Assembly: GCA_902784435.1 (NCBI GenBank)
Contig: CACZUR010000012.1
Coordinates: 29,824-93,823, forward strand
Direction: 5' to 3'
DNA length: 64,000 bases
DNA from: an uncultured Bacteroidia bacterium
Lineage (GTDB): Bacteria; Bacteroidota; Bacteroidia; Bacteroidales; UBA932
Part shown: positions 8,614-17,247 of the stretch, in pieces
Numbering within the stretch: position 1 is the first letter of the stretch
Layout: every line of letters starts with the position of its first letter
Program-made: the position numbers and the translations under genes
Notes under the pieces: generated by a model
What the model was told of the DNA's origin: nothing
Database searches by the model: none
The model's input: the letters and a program-made list of their open reading frames with translations, nothing else

Positions 8614-10059
8614 TTACACAAAGGGAAACAGTTTGGTGAGCCAGAAATAGCCCAGCACAAAGCCGATGAAGCCAATCACCAGGCCCACCTTGGTCATGTC
8701 TTTGGTCTCTACCATGCCGGTGGCCGATGCAATGGCATTCGGGGGCGTGGAGATGGGGAAGAGCATGGCGATGGAAGCGCAGGTGGCAATGAAGACAATC
8801 ATGGCCGAGGTGCCGCCCAGCGACAGGAATTCGGCATTGTTGGAAGCCGCGGGATCTGCCATGCCGCTGGCCACCACGATGAGGATGGGGATGAGCAGGG
8901 CCGCCGTGGCGCTGTTGGAGATGAAATTGGACAGGAAGTAGCACACCAGACCGGCCACGACCAGTACCAGCACCACAGACATGCTGCCGAACGGAATGGC
9001 CTGGATGAGAACTTTGGCCAGACCGGTATCCTGCATCAGATAGCCCAGGCAGAAGCCGCCGGCCACCAGCCACAGCACATTCCAGTTGATTTCCTTGATT
9101 TCCTCCTTGCCGAACATGCCGGTAGCCGTGAAGACGGCCAGCGGAATCCAGGCCACGATGTTGGAGTTGATCTTGGTCCAGTTCTCCGTGGCCCACAGCA
9201 GGATGGTTCCAATGAAGGTAATCCATGCCACATACAGTCTCCAGTCCTTCTTGACCTTGCTTTCGGGAATGTCCAGGACCAGTCTCTTGGTCTTGAAGGG
9301 GAACATGAGGCGAAGCAGCACCCAGGCAATCAGGATCATGATAATCACATAGGGAATCATGTGCAGGCACCATTCGCCGAAGCTCACGTCGATGCCGGCC
9401 TGCTCCAGCGCACCTTTGGCGGTAGCATTGGGGGGCGTGCCGATGGGCGTGCCGATACCGCCCAGGTTGGCGGCCACGGGGATGGAGAGGGCAAGACCCA
9501 CCTTACCCTTGTCATCGGCCGGAAGCTTGGAGAGCACCGGGGTGAGCAGGGCCAGCATCATGGCGGCGGTGGCCGTGTTGCTCATGAACATGGAGAAGAT
9601 GGAAATCATGATGAGGAAGCCCAGCAGCACAATCTCCGGCTTGGTGCCGAAGAGTTTGAGCAGCAGCCTGGCCAGGGTGACGTCCAGGCCATAATGCTCG
9701 GCCATGATGGCCAGCACGAAACCGCCCAGGAACAGCATCACCACAGGGTCTGCCATGGAGCTCATGATGCGGGCATAAGGTACCAGCGTGCCATACTGCG
9801 GGTCACAGAACAGGCCGATACCCTTGTTGGACACTGTGAGCAGGGCGATAACGATTACCAGCAGTGAAGTGGCCCAGTTGGGAATGATCTCGAAGATCCA
9901 CATCAGGGCGGCAAATACGAACAGGGCGATGACGCGCTGCTGCACGACGGTAAGGGCATCGATACCGAAGAAACTTACCGGCACGGCCCAGAGGAAAATG
10001 GTAATGGCCAGCACCAGCGGCAGGAATACCCAATACTTGAGGTTGAATTTCTTTTCCAT
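8614..10059 (-). CDS. DASS/SLC13-family anion (dicarboxylate):sodium symporter
   Basis: Inner-membrane secondary transporter of 481 residues with about 11 hydrophobic segments and two inverted repeats. Each repeat has its signature substrate/sodium loop: MSNTATAAMM (SNT at residues 160-162) and ISNSATAALL (about 383-392), plus the TPIGTPPN segment (about 204-211) and a matching STPPNAIA late in the protein. These are the hallmarks of dicarboxylate/citrate/sulfate carriers. The gap to the upstream M49-like gene is 12 bases and to the downstream porin 21 bases, so the three are likely co-transcribed and act together in organic acid uptake. Confidence 0.9.
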   Translation of the reverse strand: MEKKFNLKYWVFLPLVLAITIFLWAVPVSFFGIDALTVVQQRVIALFVFAALMWIFEIIPNWATSLLVIVIALLTVSNKGIGLFCDPQYGTLVPYARIMSSMADPVVMLFLGGFVLAIMAEHYGLDVTLARLLLKLFGTKPEIVLLGFLIMISIFSMFMSNTATAAMMLALLTPVLSKLPADDKGKVGLALSIPVAANLGGIGTPIGTPPNATAKGALEQAGIDVSFGEWCLHMIPYVIIMILIAWVLLRLMFPFKTKRLVLDIPESKVKKDWRLYVAWITFIGTILLWATENWTKINSNIVAWIPLAVFTATGMFGKEEIKEINWNVLWLVAGGFCLGYLMQDTGLAKVLIQAIPFGSMSVVLVLVVAGLVCYFLSNFISNSATAALLIPILIVVASGMADPAASNNAEFLSLGGTSAMIVFIATCASIAMLFPISTPPNAIASATGMVETKDMTKVGLVIGFIGFVLGYFWLTKLFPFV

Positions 10060-10071
10060 TATGGTATTTTT

Positions 10072-11676
10072 TTATCTTTCGTACTTCAATCTGATATCGA
10101 CCGGTATCTTCTCCAGCTCCAGGGCTACTATATCGGCCTTGATGGCAGAAGGCACCACGGCATATTTTTCCACGAAGGAAGTGGCGGCGGAGAGGTCTCC
10201 GGTGGCCTGCATCTTCAGGATGGCGGCGGTGAGGGATTCCACAGCCTCTTCCGTCTTGGCATAATCCAGGGAATACTTGCCGGAAGCCTTGCGGGAAAGG
10301 GCGCCCTGCTCTACCAGATAATTGTAGATGATCAGGTTGGCGCGGCCGGTGGCATCACCGAAACCGAAGCGGGTGGAGCGGATGATGTTGGCCACGAACG
10401 TGGCGATGACATCCTGCTTCATGATGAGGGCATCCACGCGGTGGGCGTCCACTTCCCGCATGAGCAGGAAAGTGCCCAGCACATTGGATTTGGCTTTTTC
10501 CAGGGTAAGGGCCTCGTTGCCTAGGGCCTCCGAGACGGGTCCCTTGCCATTGATGGTTTCCTTCACGCCCAGGCCCTTGGCGATTTCGCGGAACACGATG
10601 CCCCAGTAGAAGGCGTTGGCATCCAGGTGGGCCTGGTCCTCCCCTTCCAGCAGCAGCATGCCCGCCGGGAACACGGTACGGTTGAATTTTTCGCGGATGA
10701 TATTGTCGAACAGGATGGTACGGGTGCCGAATTCTTCCTGAACGCGGGCATCGTAGGGGAAATTGATGGCGATGGTCTTATAACCGGCATTGGGATAGCC
10801 GCCATAATAGATGACATCGCAGGAGAAGATGTTGGACTCCGTTCCGGGGGTAAAGCTGTGATAGGCGATCTCTCCGGGAAGGGAAGCCTGGAATTCCGGC
10901 AGACGGGCGCTGATGGCATTCAGGCTTTCCGTGCGGTCCAGGTTCTTCAGGAGCACATAGGCGCCGTAAGAAGCCTTTTTGCCGTACAGATTGTCGTCGA
11001 TGGCTTCATTGGGGCCGATTACCAGGTCCATCTTGCTGTCCGTCATCTCCAGCCAGGCGCGCTCGCTGGCGTAATAGTTGTCCGTAAGCAGGGCATCTGC
11101 CATCTGGAGCAGATACTCGCGGACACTGGCCTTGATGGTGATGTCGGCTGCGGCGCGAAGATAGTTGGCCATCTTATGCACGTGCTCTTTATAGGCATCA
11201 TGGTACCAGACGGCCTCCAGGGATCCGTCGGCCTTGCGGCGGATGAGGGTATACGGGCTGTTTTTGGCCGGATCCTTCAGGGCCTGGAATTCCGGGTCCG
11301 TCATGTCTTCCGGATAAAAACGGGCGCCGGCGGGTTTGGTGCCGAAGCCTTCTATGAACGGCCGGTTGTCAATTCTGTCCCAGGGGCCATAATTGATGAG
11401 GGCATAGGCCTGCTCTGCCGGGTCTGCGAGGGCGCTGAAAAAATCCTTGGAGCCGAAGTTCTGCTCCCAATAGATGGCGTCTGCCTCGTCTGCGGCAAAC
11501 CGGTACAGGTTCAGAACCTCCTTACCATTGTCGGTGATTCCTGAAAGGTCCGGAGCAGGAATGGTCACCTCCGCGTAGTTTTCCAGCAGCCGGGCGGCCT
11601 TGGAACGGCGCTTTTCACAGCCCGAAAGGACTACGGCCGACACTGCCAGAAACAGAGCGATTCTCTTCGTTTTCAT
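10072..11676 (-). CDS. Lipoprotein of the M49 (DPP III-like) peptidase family with a lost zinc site
   Basis: A 534-residue predicted lipoprotein: lipobox VLSGC with acylated Cys20. The body resembles the M49-like peptidases of Bacteroidota, including the downstream GLGVKETINGKG stretch. Where those have HEVAHGLG, this protein has REIAKGLG (residues 363-370), so both zinc-binding histidines are replaced; where they have EEGKAD, it has EKAKSN (393-398). The frame is otherwise intact, so a retained, non-catalytic role such as ligand binding is more likely than recent decay. First gene of a run with the symporter and porin, divergent from gdhA. The family motifs quoted for comparison are from memory. 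Confidence 0.75.
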   Translation of the reverse strand: MKTKRIALFLAVSAVVLSGCEKRRSKAARLLENYAEVTIPAPDLSGITDNGKEVLNLYRFAADEADAIYWEQNFGSKDFFSALADPAEQAYALINYGPWDRIDNRPFIEGFGTKPAGARFYPEDMTDPEFQALKDPAKNSPYTLIRRKADGSLEAVWYHDAYKEHVHKMANYLRAAADITIKASVREYLLQMADALLTDNYYASERAWLEMTDSKMDLVIGPNEAIDDNLYGKKASYGAYVLLKNLDRTESLNAISARLPEFQASLPGEIAYHSFTPGTESNIFSCDVIYYGGYPNAGYKTIAINFPYDARVQEEFGTRTILFDNIIREKFNRTVFPAGMLLLEGEDQAHLDANAFYWGIVFREIAKGLGVKETINGKGPVSEALGNEALTLEKAKSNVLGTFLLMREVDAHRVDALIMKQDVIATFVANIIRSTRFGFGDATGRANLIIYNYLVEQGALSRKASGKYSLDYAKTEEAVESLTAAILKMQATGDLSAATSFVEKYAVVPSAIKADIVALELEKIPVDIRLKYER

Positions 11677-11707
11677 TACAAGTAAGATTCAATCATTTAT
11701 AGTCTGC

Positions 11708-11802
11708 AAATTTAAGCATTTTTGCGCAGATTACCATCTGTTTTTTGCAAGAATCTTTCTTGCGATTCACTTGTGAATTCCCTTTTTATTCTTTAAATTT
11801 GT
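11708..11802. promoter_or_regulatory. Divergent promoter region between gdhA and the M49-like operon
   Basis: A minus-strand -7 box TAAATTTG (11708-11715) serves the M49-like gene and a plus-strand TAAATTTG (11795-11802) serves gdhA. Between them are two inverted repeats: GCAAGAA-tct-TTCTTGC (11748-11764) and TTCAC-tt-GTGAA (11767-11778). Their place upstream of the gdhA box suits operators for a nitrogen or carbon regulator; which one cannot be said. Confidence 0.55.
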
Positions 11803-11864
11803 AACCGTTTTAAGGATTATTCCAAAACATTATAACCATATCAACACTAATCGTCATTTCTATT

Positions 11865-13208
11865 ATGAAAACAACCGACATTATGGCACGTCTGCAGGCC
11901 AAGTATCCCCTGGAAAAGGAATACCTGCAGGCCGTTCAGGAGGTTCTGGAATCCATCGAAGAGGTGTACAACCAGCATCCGGAGTTTGAAAAAGCCAAAA
12001 TCGTGGAGCGTCTGGTAGAACCGGACCGCATTTTCACCTTCCGTGTCACCTGGGTGGACGACCGCGGCGAAGTCCAGACCAACACCGGTTACCGCATCCA
12101 GTTCAACAGTGCCATCGGCCCCTATAAGGGTGGTCTCCGTTTCCACAAGGCGGTCACTCCTTCCATGCTCAAGTTCCTGGGCTTCGAGCAAACCTTCAAG
12201 AATGCCCTCACCACCCTCCCGATGGGCGGCGCCAAGGGCGGCTCGGACTTCGACCCGGTGGGCAAGTCCAACGACGAAATCATGCGTTTCTGCCAGGCAT
12301 TCATGCTGGAGCTGTGGAACTGCATCGGCCCGGACCAGGACATCCCTGCCGGCGACGTGGGCGTAGGCGGCCGTGAAATCGGCTACCTCTATGGTATGTA
12401 CAAGAAACTGGCCCGCCAGTACAACACCGGCGTTCTCACCGGTAAGGGCGGCACCTGGGGCGGCAGTATCCTCCGTCCGGAAGCCACCGGCTTCGGTGCC
12501 CTGTACTTCACCCAGCACCTGCTGGAGAAAGCCGGCAAGAGCATCGTGGGCAAGAAGGTCGCCCTCTCCGGCTTCGGTAACGTAGCCTGGGGCGCCGCCA
12601 CCAAGGCCCGTGAACTGGGCGCCAAGGTCGTGGCCATCTCCGGCCCGGACGGCGTGTGCGAAATTCCGGACGGCATCACCCCCGAAATGATTGACTACAT
12701 GCTGGTCATGCGTGCCTCCAACCGCAACAAGGTACAGGATATGGCCGACAAATTCCCCGGCCAGACCAAGTTCACCGCCGGCAAGAAGAGCTGGTGCATT
12801 CCCGTGGACATCGCCCTTCCCTGCGCCTTCCAGAATGAACTTTCGGAAGACGATGCCAAGGAGCTGAAGGCCAATGGCTGCTGGTGCTGCTGCGAGGTCT
12901 CCAACATGGGCTGCCAGCCCGGCGCCATCCACTACTTCCAGCACAACGGCGTGCTCTTCGCCCCCGGCAAGGCCGTGAACGCAGGTGGTGTTGCCACTTC
13001 CGGCCTGGAAATGACCCAGAACGCAGAGCACATCTCCTGGAGCGGAGCAGAGGTAGACGAAAAACTGCACTTCATCATGAAGAGCATCCACGAGCAGTGC
13101 GTGAAGTACGGCACCCAGCCGGACGGCACCGTAGACTACGTGAAGGGCGCCAACATCGCCGGCTTCATGAAGGTGGCCACCGCCATGCTGGAGCAGGGCA
13201 CTATCTAA
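11865..13208 (+). CDS. gdhA: Glutamate dehydrogenase, probably NADP-specific
   Basis: Reversible amination of 2-oxoglutarate to glutamate, a main route of ammonium assimilation in Bacteroidales. The 447-residue hexameric-type enzyme shows the substrate loop GPYKGGLRFH (about 85-94), the catalytic-lysine segment MGGAKGGSDFDP (120-131), the PAGDVGVGGREIG stretch and a Rossmann fold with SGFGNVAWGA (235-244). A run of cysteines (C339, C341-C343, C350) in the usual NM-containing loop is unusual. It has its own promoter region, divergent from the M49-like operon, and a strong terminator 20 bases after the stop, so it is monocistronic. Confidence 0.96.
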   Translation: MKTTDIMARLQAKYPLEKEYLQAVQEVLESIEEVYNQHPEFEKAKIVERLVEPDRIFTFRVTWVDDRGEVQTNTGYRIQFNSAIGPYKGGLRFHKAVTPSMLKFLGFEQTFKNALTTLPMGGAKGGSDFDPVGKSNDEIMRFCQAFMLELWNCIGPDQDIPAGDVGVGGREIGYLYGMYKKLARQYNTGVLTGKGGTWGGSILRPEATGFGALYFTQHLLEKAGKSIVGKKVALSGFGNVAWGAATKARELGAKVVAISGPDGVCEIPDGITPEMIDYMLVMRASNRNKVQDMADKFPGQTKFTAGKKSWCIPVDIALPCAFQNELSEDDAKELKANGCWCCCEVSNMGCQPGAIHYFQHNGVLFAPGKAVNAGGVATSGLEMTQNAEHISWSGAEVDEKLHFIMKSIHEQCVKYGTQPDGTVDYVKGANIAGFMKVATAMLEQGTI

Positions 13209-13227
13209 GCCCTCCGGTTACAAAAAG

Positions 13228-13259
13228 AATGACCGGCCCGTTTGGGCCGGTCATTTTTT
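13228..13259. terminator. Two-way intrinsic terminator between gdhA and ompH
   Basis: A perfect 12-bp stem, AATGACCGGCCC / GGGCCGGTCATT, around the loop GTTT, with a T run (13254-13259) for the plus strand and an A-rich flank that gives T residues on the minus strand. It separates the convergent gdhA and ompH genes. Confidence 0.9.
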
Positions 13260-13274
13260 ATGGGATTCCTTACA

Positions 13275-13847
13275 TTATTTGGCGGCGGGAGCCTGAGCGG
13301 CCTGCGCCTGGGCCTGCAGTTCTGCCTGGAGGGATTCCAGGGTGCGGCCGTCGGGGATGTTCAGGGCTTTGCGGGCATCGGCCGTGATGTCGATGACCTT
13401 GCTCTCGTCAAAGAAAATGGCCTGGGACACATCGAACAGGGCTGTGAGGCCCTTTGCCTTGGCAATTTCCGTTACGGTCTTGTTGGCTTTCTCCTGGATG
13501 GGGGCGGTGAGCTGGTTCTGCTGCTGCTGCAGTTCCTGGCTGATGCTGTTCTGGAACTCCTGGATGCGGTTCTGGATTTCGTACAGTTCCTTTTCCTTGG
13601 ATTCCTTGATGGCGGCAGTCCAGGAAGCGCTCTTCTGCTGGTACTGCGTGGCTTTGCCCTGATATTCCTCTACCATGGCGGCATAGGTTTCCTCTGCCTC
13701 TTTCTGGGAAGCGGCGATGGTTTCGCGGGCGGCGTCCATCTCCGGCATCAGCATAACGAGTTCATTGAAGTTCACCTTTCCGATGGTCTGGGCGGAGACG
13801 GTTAAGCTGGCAAATGCCGCAAGGGCGATAACAAAGATTTTTTTCAT
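13275..13847 (-). CDS. OmpH/Skp-family periplasmic chaperone
   Basis: Exported chaperone for unfolded outer-membrane proteins. The 190-residue product has a signal peptide (MKKIFVIALAAFASLTVSAQ), an IGKVNF strand, then a long Gln/Glu/Lys-rich coiled coil (about 45-130) as in Skp, closing with the KGLTALFDVS and DITADARKAL segments and an Ala/Gln-rich tail. The ATG at MKKIF is chosen because it starts a proper signal peptide; the open frame upstream is not translated sense. It follows bamA by 63 bases in the same direction, matching the known bamA-ompH arrangement. Confidence 0.9.
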   Translation of the reverse strand: MKKIFVIALAAFASLTVSAQTIGKVNFNELVMLMPEMDAARETIAASQKEAEETYAAMVEEYQGKATQYQQKSASWTAAIKESKEKELYEIQNRIQEFQNSISQELQQQQNQLTAPIQEKANKTVTEIAKAKGLTALFDVSQAIFFDESKVIDITADARKALNIPDGRTLESLQAELQAQAQAAQAPAAK

Positions 13848-13910
13848 ATTACTAATAGTTTTTTTGTTTTCAATTTTGACTGGACGTATACTATCAAATA
13901 CCATACCTTT

Positions 13911-16511
13911 TTAGAACTGCTGTCCCAGGACGAAGTGGAAATGGCTTCCGCCGTTGGCCGTATCGTCGAAGCCATAGCCCCAGTCGATACCCAGCAGGCC
14001 GATCATCGGGAGGAACACACGCACGCCCACACCGGCACTGCGCTTGATCTGGAACGGATTGAACTCGCGGATGTCGCTCCAGCAGTTACCGCCCTCCAGG
14101 AAGGCCAGGGCATAGATGGTGGACTGCGGCTGCAGGATGACGGGATAGCGGAGTTCTACGGTGAACTTGTCGTAAACGTTACCCGCATAGCTCTCCAGGT
14201 TGCGGCTGTAGGGAGTCATCTTGCGGGGCGTGAGGGAATAGTCCTCGTAGCCGCGCAGGGAGATGATTTCTGCGCCGTAAGTCATATAGCCCGACATACC
14301 GTCGCCGCCCACCTGGAAGTTCTCGAACGGAGAATAGCCCCAGTTGCGGTTGTAGTAGCCCAGATAGCCGAATTGGGCACGGGTCATGAGCACCAGGTCT
14401 CCGGCCAGTTTGGTATATACGGTGCCGTTGAACTTCCACTTGTGATACTCGATCCACTTATAGCGCTGGGCCGATGTCCAGTTGTCGTAGTCTACATCCT
14501 TATAGCTGTTTACGGGCACCTTGACGGGTTTGTCCGGATCCGAGTTGTCCCAGGTATACTTGCGGAAGAGCGAATACGGCGGCGTGAGCTGCAGCGAGAA
14601 GGCAAACTCAGAGCCCGTACGGGGATAGATCTGCTGGTCCGAGGAGTTACGGGTCAGGGACAGCGTATAGCTCAGGTTGTGGGAAATACCGTCGTTGAAG
14701 GCGAAATAGCTGTTGGTCCAGTTGGTGAGCTTGTACGTCTGCCAACTCAGGTTGTTATACAGCACGAAGTAGCTGTCCGGCCACTTGAGCCGCGTACCCA
14801 GGCCGGCGTTGAAGCCGAACACCTCGAACATCTTGTCCGTGGACAGGATGCCGATGGCCAGGTACGAGTCCGTCATCCTGGAATAATAGCCGGAGATGCT
14901 CAGGGACGTAGGTTTCTTGCCGAAGAGCCAGGGCTCCGTGAAACTGGCGTTCAGGGAAGTGTAATAACGGCCGTTGGTCTGGAAACGGAACGCGAGGTTC
15001 TGGGCGTCTCCCAGCGGCACGGGCCGCCAGGCGCCTTTTTCGAACATGCGGCGCGTAGAGAAGTTGTTGAAACTGACGCCGGCCGTGAGCACGAAGGTGT
15101 TGCCGCCCCAACCGCCGGACAGTTCCAGCTGGGAAGACGGTTTCTCCGTTACGTTATACACGATGTCCACCGTGTTGTTGAGCTGGTTGGGGATGATGGA
15201 ATATCCGCCGGCGCTCATGATGGCTTCCGGGTCGAACTGGCCCATGGAAGCAATTTCACGGATGGAACGCTCGAAGTCGGTCTGGCTGAACAGGTAGCCG
15301 GGACGGGTGGTGAGCTGGCGGCGGACCACCTTTTCGTTGGTGAGGTCGTTGCCGTTGATCACAATCTCGTTCAGGATGGCCGGTTTGCCTTCGGAGATAC
15401 GCATCTCCACATCCACCGAGTCGTTCTGGATGTTCACCTCCACGGGCGTGATGTTGAAGAAGAGGTAACCATTGTCCCTGTACAGCTTGGAAACGTCGTA
15501 TTCGTTGTCCTTTCCGCCGCCGTGCAGGCGCTTCTGCATGGTAACCATGTCGTATACATCGCCCTTCTTGATCTGGAGAATGTCGTTCAGGACCTCTGAG
15601 GGATACACGGAATTGCCCGTCCAGGTGATGTTGCGGAAATAGTATTTCCGGCCCTGGTCGAACACCATGTCAATGTTCATGTGTTTGCCGTCCTCCGTGA
15701 AATAGAGGGAGTCCCGCACCAGGCGGGCGTCGCGGTAACCGGCCTCGTTGAAGGCATCCAGCACGGTTTTGCGGTCTGTCTGGTATTCCTTTTCCTTGAA
15801 CTTCTTGGATTTGAAGAAATTGTACCAGGTGGCCGCGTGGGTGTCCTTCATGTTCTTGGCCAGCTTGCGGGGCTTTACGTCCTCGTTGTTGCCGGTATAG
15901 TTGATGTCCTTGATGCGGATCTTCTTACCCTTGTCCACGTTGAAATTCACGCGGATGGCGCTGCGGATGATGGTATCCAGGATTACCTCCGTCTGTACGT
16001 CCACTTTCAGGTAGCCCTTTTCCTTATAATAGCGCTTGATAATGTCGATGGAAGTGTTCTTGACATATTCCGAATACTCGCGGCCGGGGCGCAGGTTCAG
16101 GCGCTCCTGCAGGTCTTTCTTCTCGCCGGATTTGACGCCGGTGTAGGACCAGCGGCTCACGCGGGGACGCTCCCGGACGCAGATTTTGAACCAGGCTGTA
16201 TCGGCCTTGACAGACAGGGAGTCCACCACCACGGCCACGTCTTCGAAGTAGCGCTGGGCCACCAGGCGTTTCACAATGCCGGTCACGTCCTCTCCGGGGA
16301 CAGTGAGCTCCTGGCCTTCCCGCAGGCCGGTGAGCTGGAGGATCTGGTGCTCGTTAAAGTACTGGTTTCCTTCTACGCCCACACCGCCCACGATGTATTT
16401 CCTGGGGTTGTTATAGTCGATTTCTATGCTGCTGCGGGAAGACTGCGCCCGGAGGGAAAAGCCCGCCAGAAGCAGCATCGCAGTGCAAAGAAGCAGTTTT
16501 CGTACAGTCAT
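13911..16511 (-). CDS. bamA: Outer-membrane protein assembly factor BamA
   Basis: Central Omp85 insertase of the BAM complex. The 866 residues comprise a signal peptide (to about 22, ending SLRAQ), five POTRA domains (about 25-430) and a 16-strand barrel (about 480-866) ending HFHFVLGQQF with terminal Phe. The lid-loop motif VGGDGMSGY and a following ISLRGYEDYS segment are seen in the barrel half (about 750-780). The gene lies between uppS and ompH. A strong -7 box in the 33-base gap to uppS suggests extra transcription of bamA-ompH. BamD is encoded elsewhere in this window. Confidence 0.95.
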   Translation of the reverse strand: MTVRKLLLCTAMLLLAGFSLRAQSSRSSIEIDYNNPRKYIVGGVGVEGNQYFNEHQILQLTGLREGQELTVPGEDVTGIVKRLVAQRYFEDVAVVVDSLSVKADTAWFKICVRERPRVSRWSYTGVKSGEKKDLQERLNLRPGREYSEYVKNTSIDIIKRYYKEKGYLKVDVQTEVILDTIIRSAIRVNFNVDKGKKIRIKDINYTGNNEDVKPRKLAKNMKDTHAATWYNFFKSKKFKEKEYQTDRKTVLDAFNEAGYRDARLVRDSLYFTEDGKHMNIDMVFDQGRKYYFRNITWTGNSVYPSEVLNDILQIKKGDVYDMVTMQKRLHGGGKDNEYDVSKLYRDNGYLFFNITPVEVNIQNDSVDVEMRISEGKPAILNEIVINGNDLTNEKVVRRQLTTRPGYLFSQTDFERSIREIASMGQFDPEAIMSAGGYSIIPNQLNNTVDIVYNVTEKPSSQLELSGGWGGNTFVLTAGVSFNNFSTRRMFEKGAWRPVPLGDAQNLAFRFQTNGRYYTSLNASFTEPWLFGKKPTSLSISGYYSRMTDSYLAIGILSTDKMFEVFGFNAGLGTRLKWPDSYFVLYNNLSWQTYKLTNWTNSYFAFNDGISHNLSYTLSLTRNSSDQQIYPRTGSEFAFSLQLTPPYSLFRKYTWDNSDPDKPVKVPVNSYKDVDYDNWTSAQRYKWIEYHKWKFNGTVYTKLAGDLVLMTRAQFGYLGYYNRNWGYSPFENFQVGGDGMSGYMTYGAEIISLRGYEDYSLTPRKMTPYSRNLESYAGNVYDKFTVELRYPVILQPQSTIYALAFLEGGNCWSDIREFNPFQIKRSAGVGVRVFLPMIGLLGIDWGYGFDDTANGGSHFHFVLGQQF

Positions 16512-16522
16512 TCGTCGTATAG

Positions 16523-16539
16523 TTATCTTGCAAAGATAA
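16523..16539 (-). promoter_or_regulatory. Promoter of bamA, within an inverted repeat
   Basis: The minus strand carries TATCTTTG (16531-16538) followed by CA, an exact -7 box, 19 bases before the bamA ATG. It overlaps a 7-bp inverted repeat, TTATCTT-gca-AAGATAA, which could let a regulator cover the box or may be chance. Confidence 0.6.
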
Positions 16540-16544
16540 GCATT

Positions 16545-17243
16545 TTATTTCACTTTACCATAACGGCGGTCCCGCCGGGCATATTCTGCGAGGGCTTCGC
16601 GGAACTGCGGCTTGCGGAAATCCGGCCACAGGATGTCCGTGAAATAGAACTCCGTATAGGCCGTCTGCCACAGCAGGTAATTGGAGATGCGGAGCTCTCC
16701 GGAAGTGCGGATCAGCAGGTCCGGGTCCGGGATGCCGGCCGTCACCAGATACTGGTCGAAATCCGGCAGTTCCAGGGCCTGGAACGCCTCCGGAGAAAGC
16801 TGGGCCTGCGCCTTTTTCATGGCCTGGAGGATATCCCACTTACCGCTGTAGCTCAAGAAAACGATGAACGTAGTGCGCGTATTGCCGGCCGTCTCCTCCA
16901 TCATGTGGTCGATGGCGGCGTTGAGTTCCTCGCTCAGGCGGGCCCTGTTGCCCAGGACCATAAAACGGATGTTGTTTTGCATGAAGGAGCGGAACTCGTT
17001 CAGCATGGACTTCATCATGAGTTCCATCAGGGTCATGACTTCCTCCTGCGGCCGGTTCCAGTTCTCTTCGGAAAAAGCATAGACAGACAGGTACTTGAGG
17101 CCGTCCTCGACGGCGGCTTCCAGGCAGGCGCGGACGCTTTCCACACCCTCGATATGCCCTTTTACCCGCTCCAGGCCCCGGGCCTTTGCCCAGCGGCCGT
17201 TGCCGTCCATGATAATGGATACGTGCTGCGGTATTCTCTCCAT
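16545..17243 (-). CDS. uppS: Undecaprenyl diphosphate synthase (cis-prenyltransferase)
   Basis: Builds C55 undecaprenyl diphosphate from farnesyl diphosphate and IPP, the lipid carrier for peptidoglycan and O-glycans. The 232-residue protein has the catalytic start IMDGNGRWAK (Asp in DGNGRW), the helix SEENWNRP, the conserved Gly/Tyr segment LSYSGKWDI and the IPP-binding end RTSGELRISNYLLWQ. All family regions are present. It sits 4 bases downstream of nadK and 33 bases upstream of bamA on the same strand, so lipid carrier supply and outer-membrane assembly share a locus. Confidence 0.96.
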   Translation of the reverse strand: MERIPQHVSIIMDGNGRWAKARGLERVKGHIEGVESVRACLEAAVEDGLKYLSVYAFSEENWNRPQEEVMTLMELMMKSMLNEFRSFMQNNIRFMVLGNRARLSEELNAAIDHMMEETAGNTRTTFIVFLSYSGKWDILQAMKKAQAQLSPEAFQALELPDFDQYLVTAGIPDPDLLIRTSGELRISNYLLWQTAYTEFYFTDILWPDFRKPQFREALAEYARRDRRYGKVK

Positions 17244-17247
17244 AGAA

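Noticed and set aside
13935-15599. 554-residue open frame on the plus strand opposite bamA
   Set aside because: Shadow of BamA in the complement; no recognisable protein and no promoter or ribosome-binding site.
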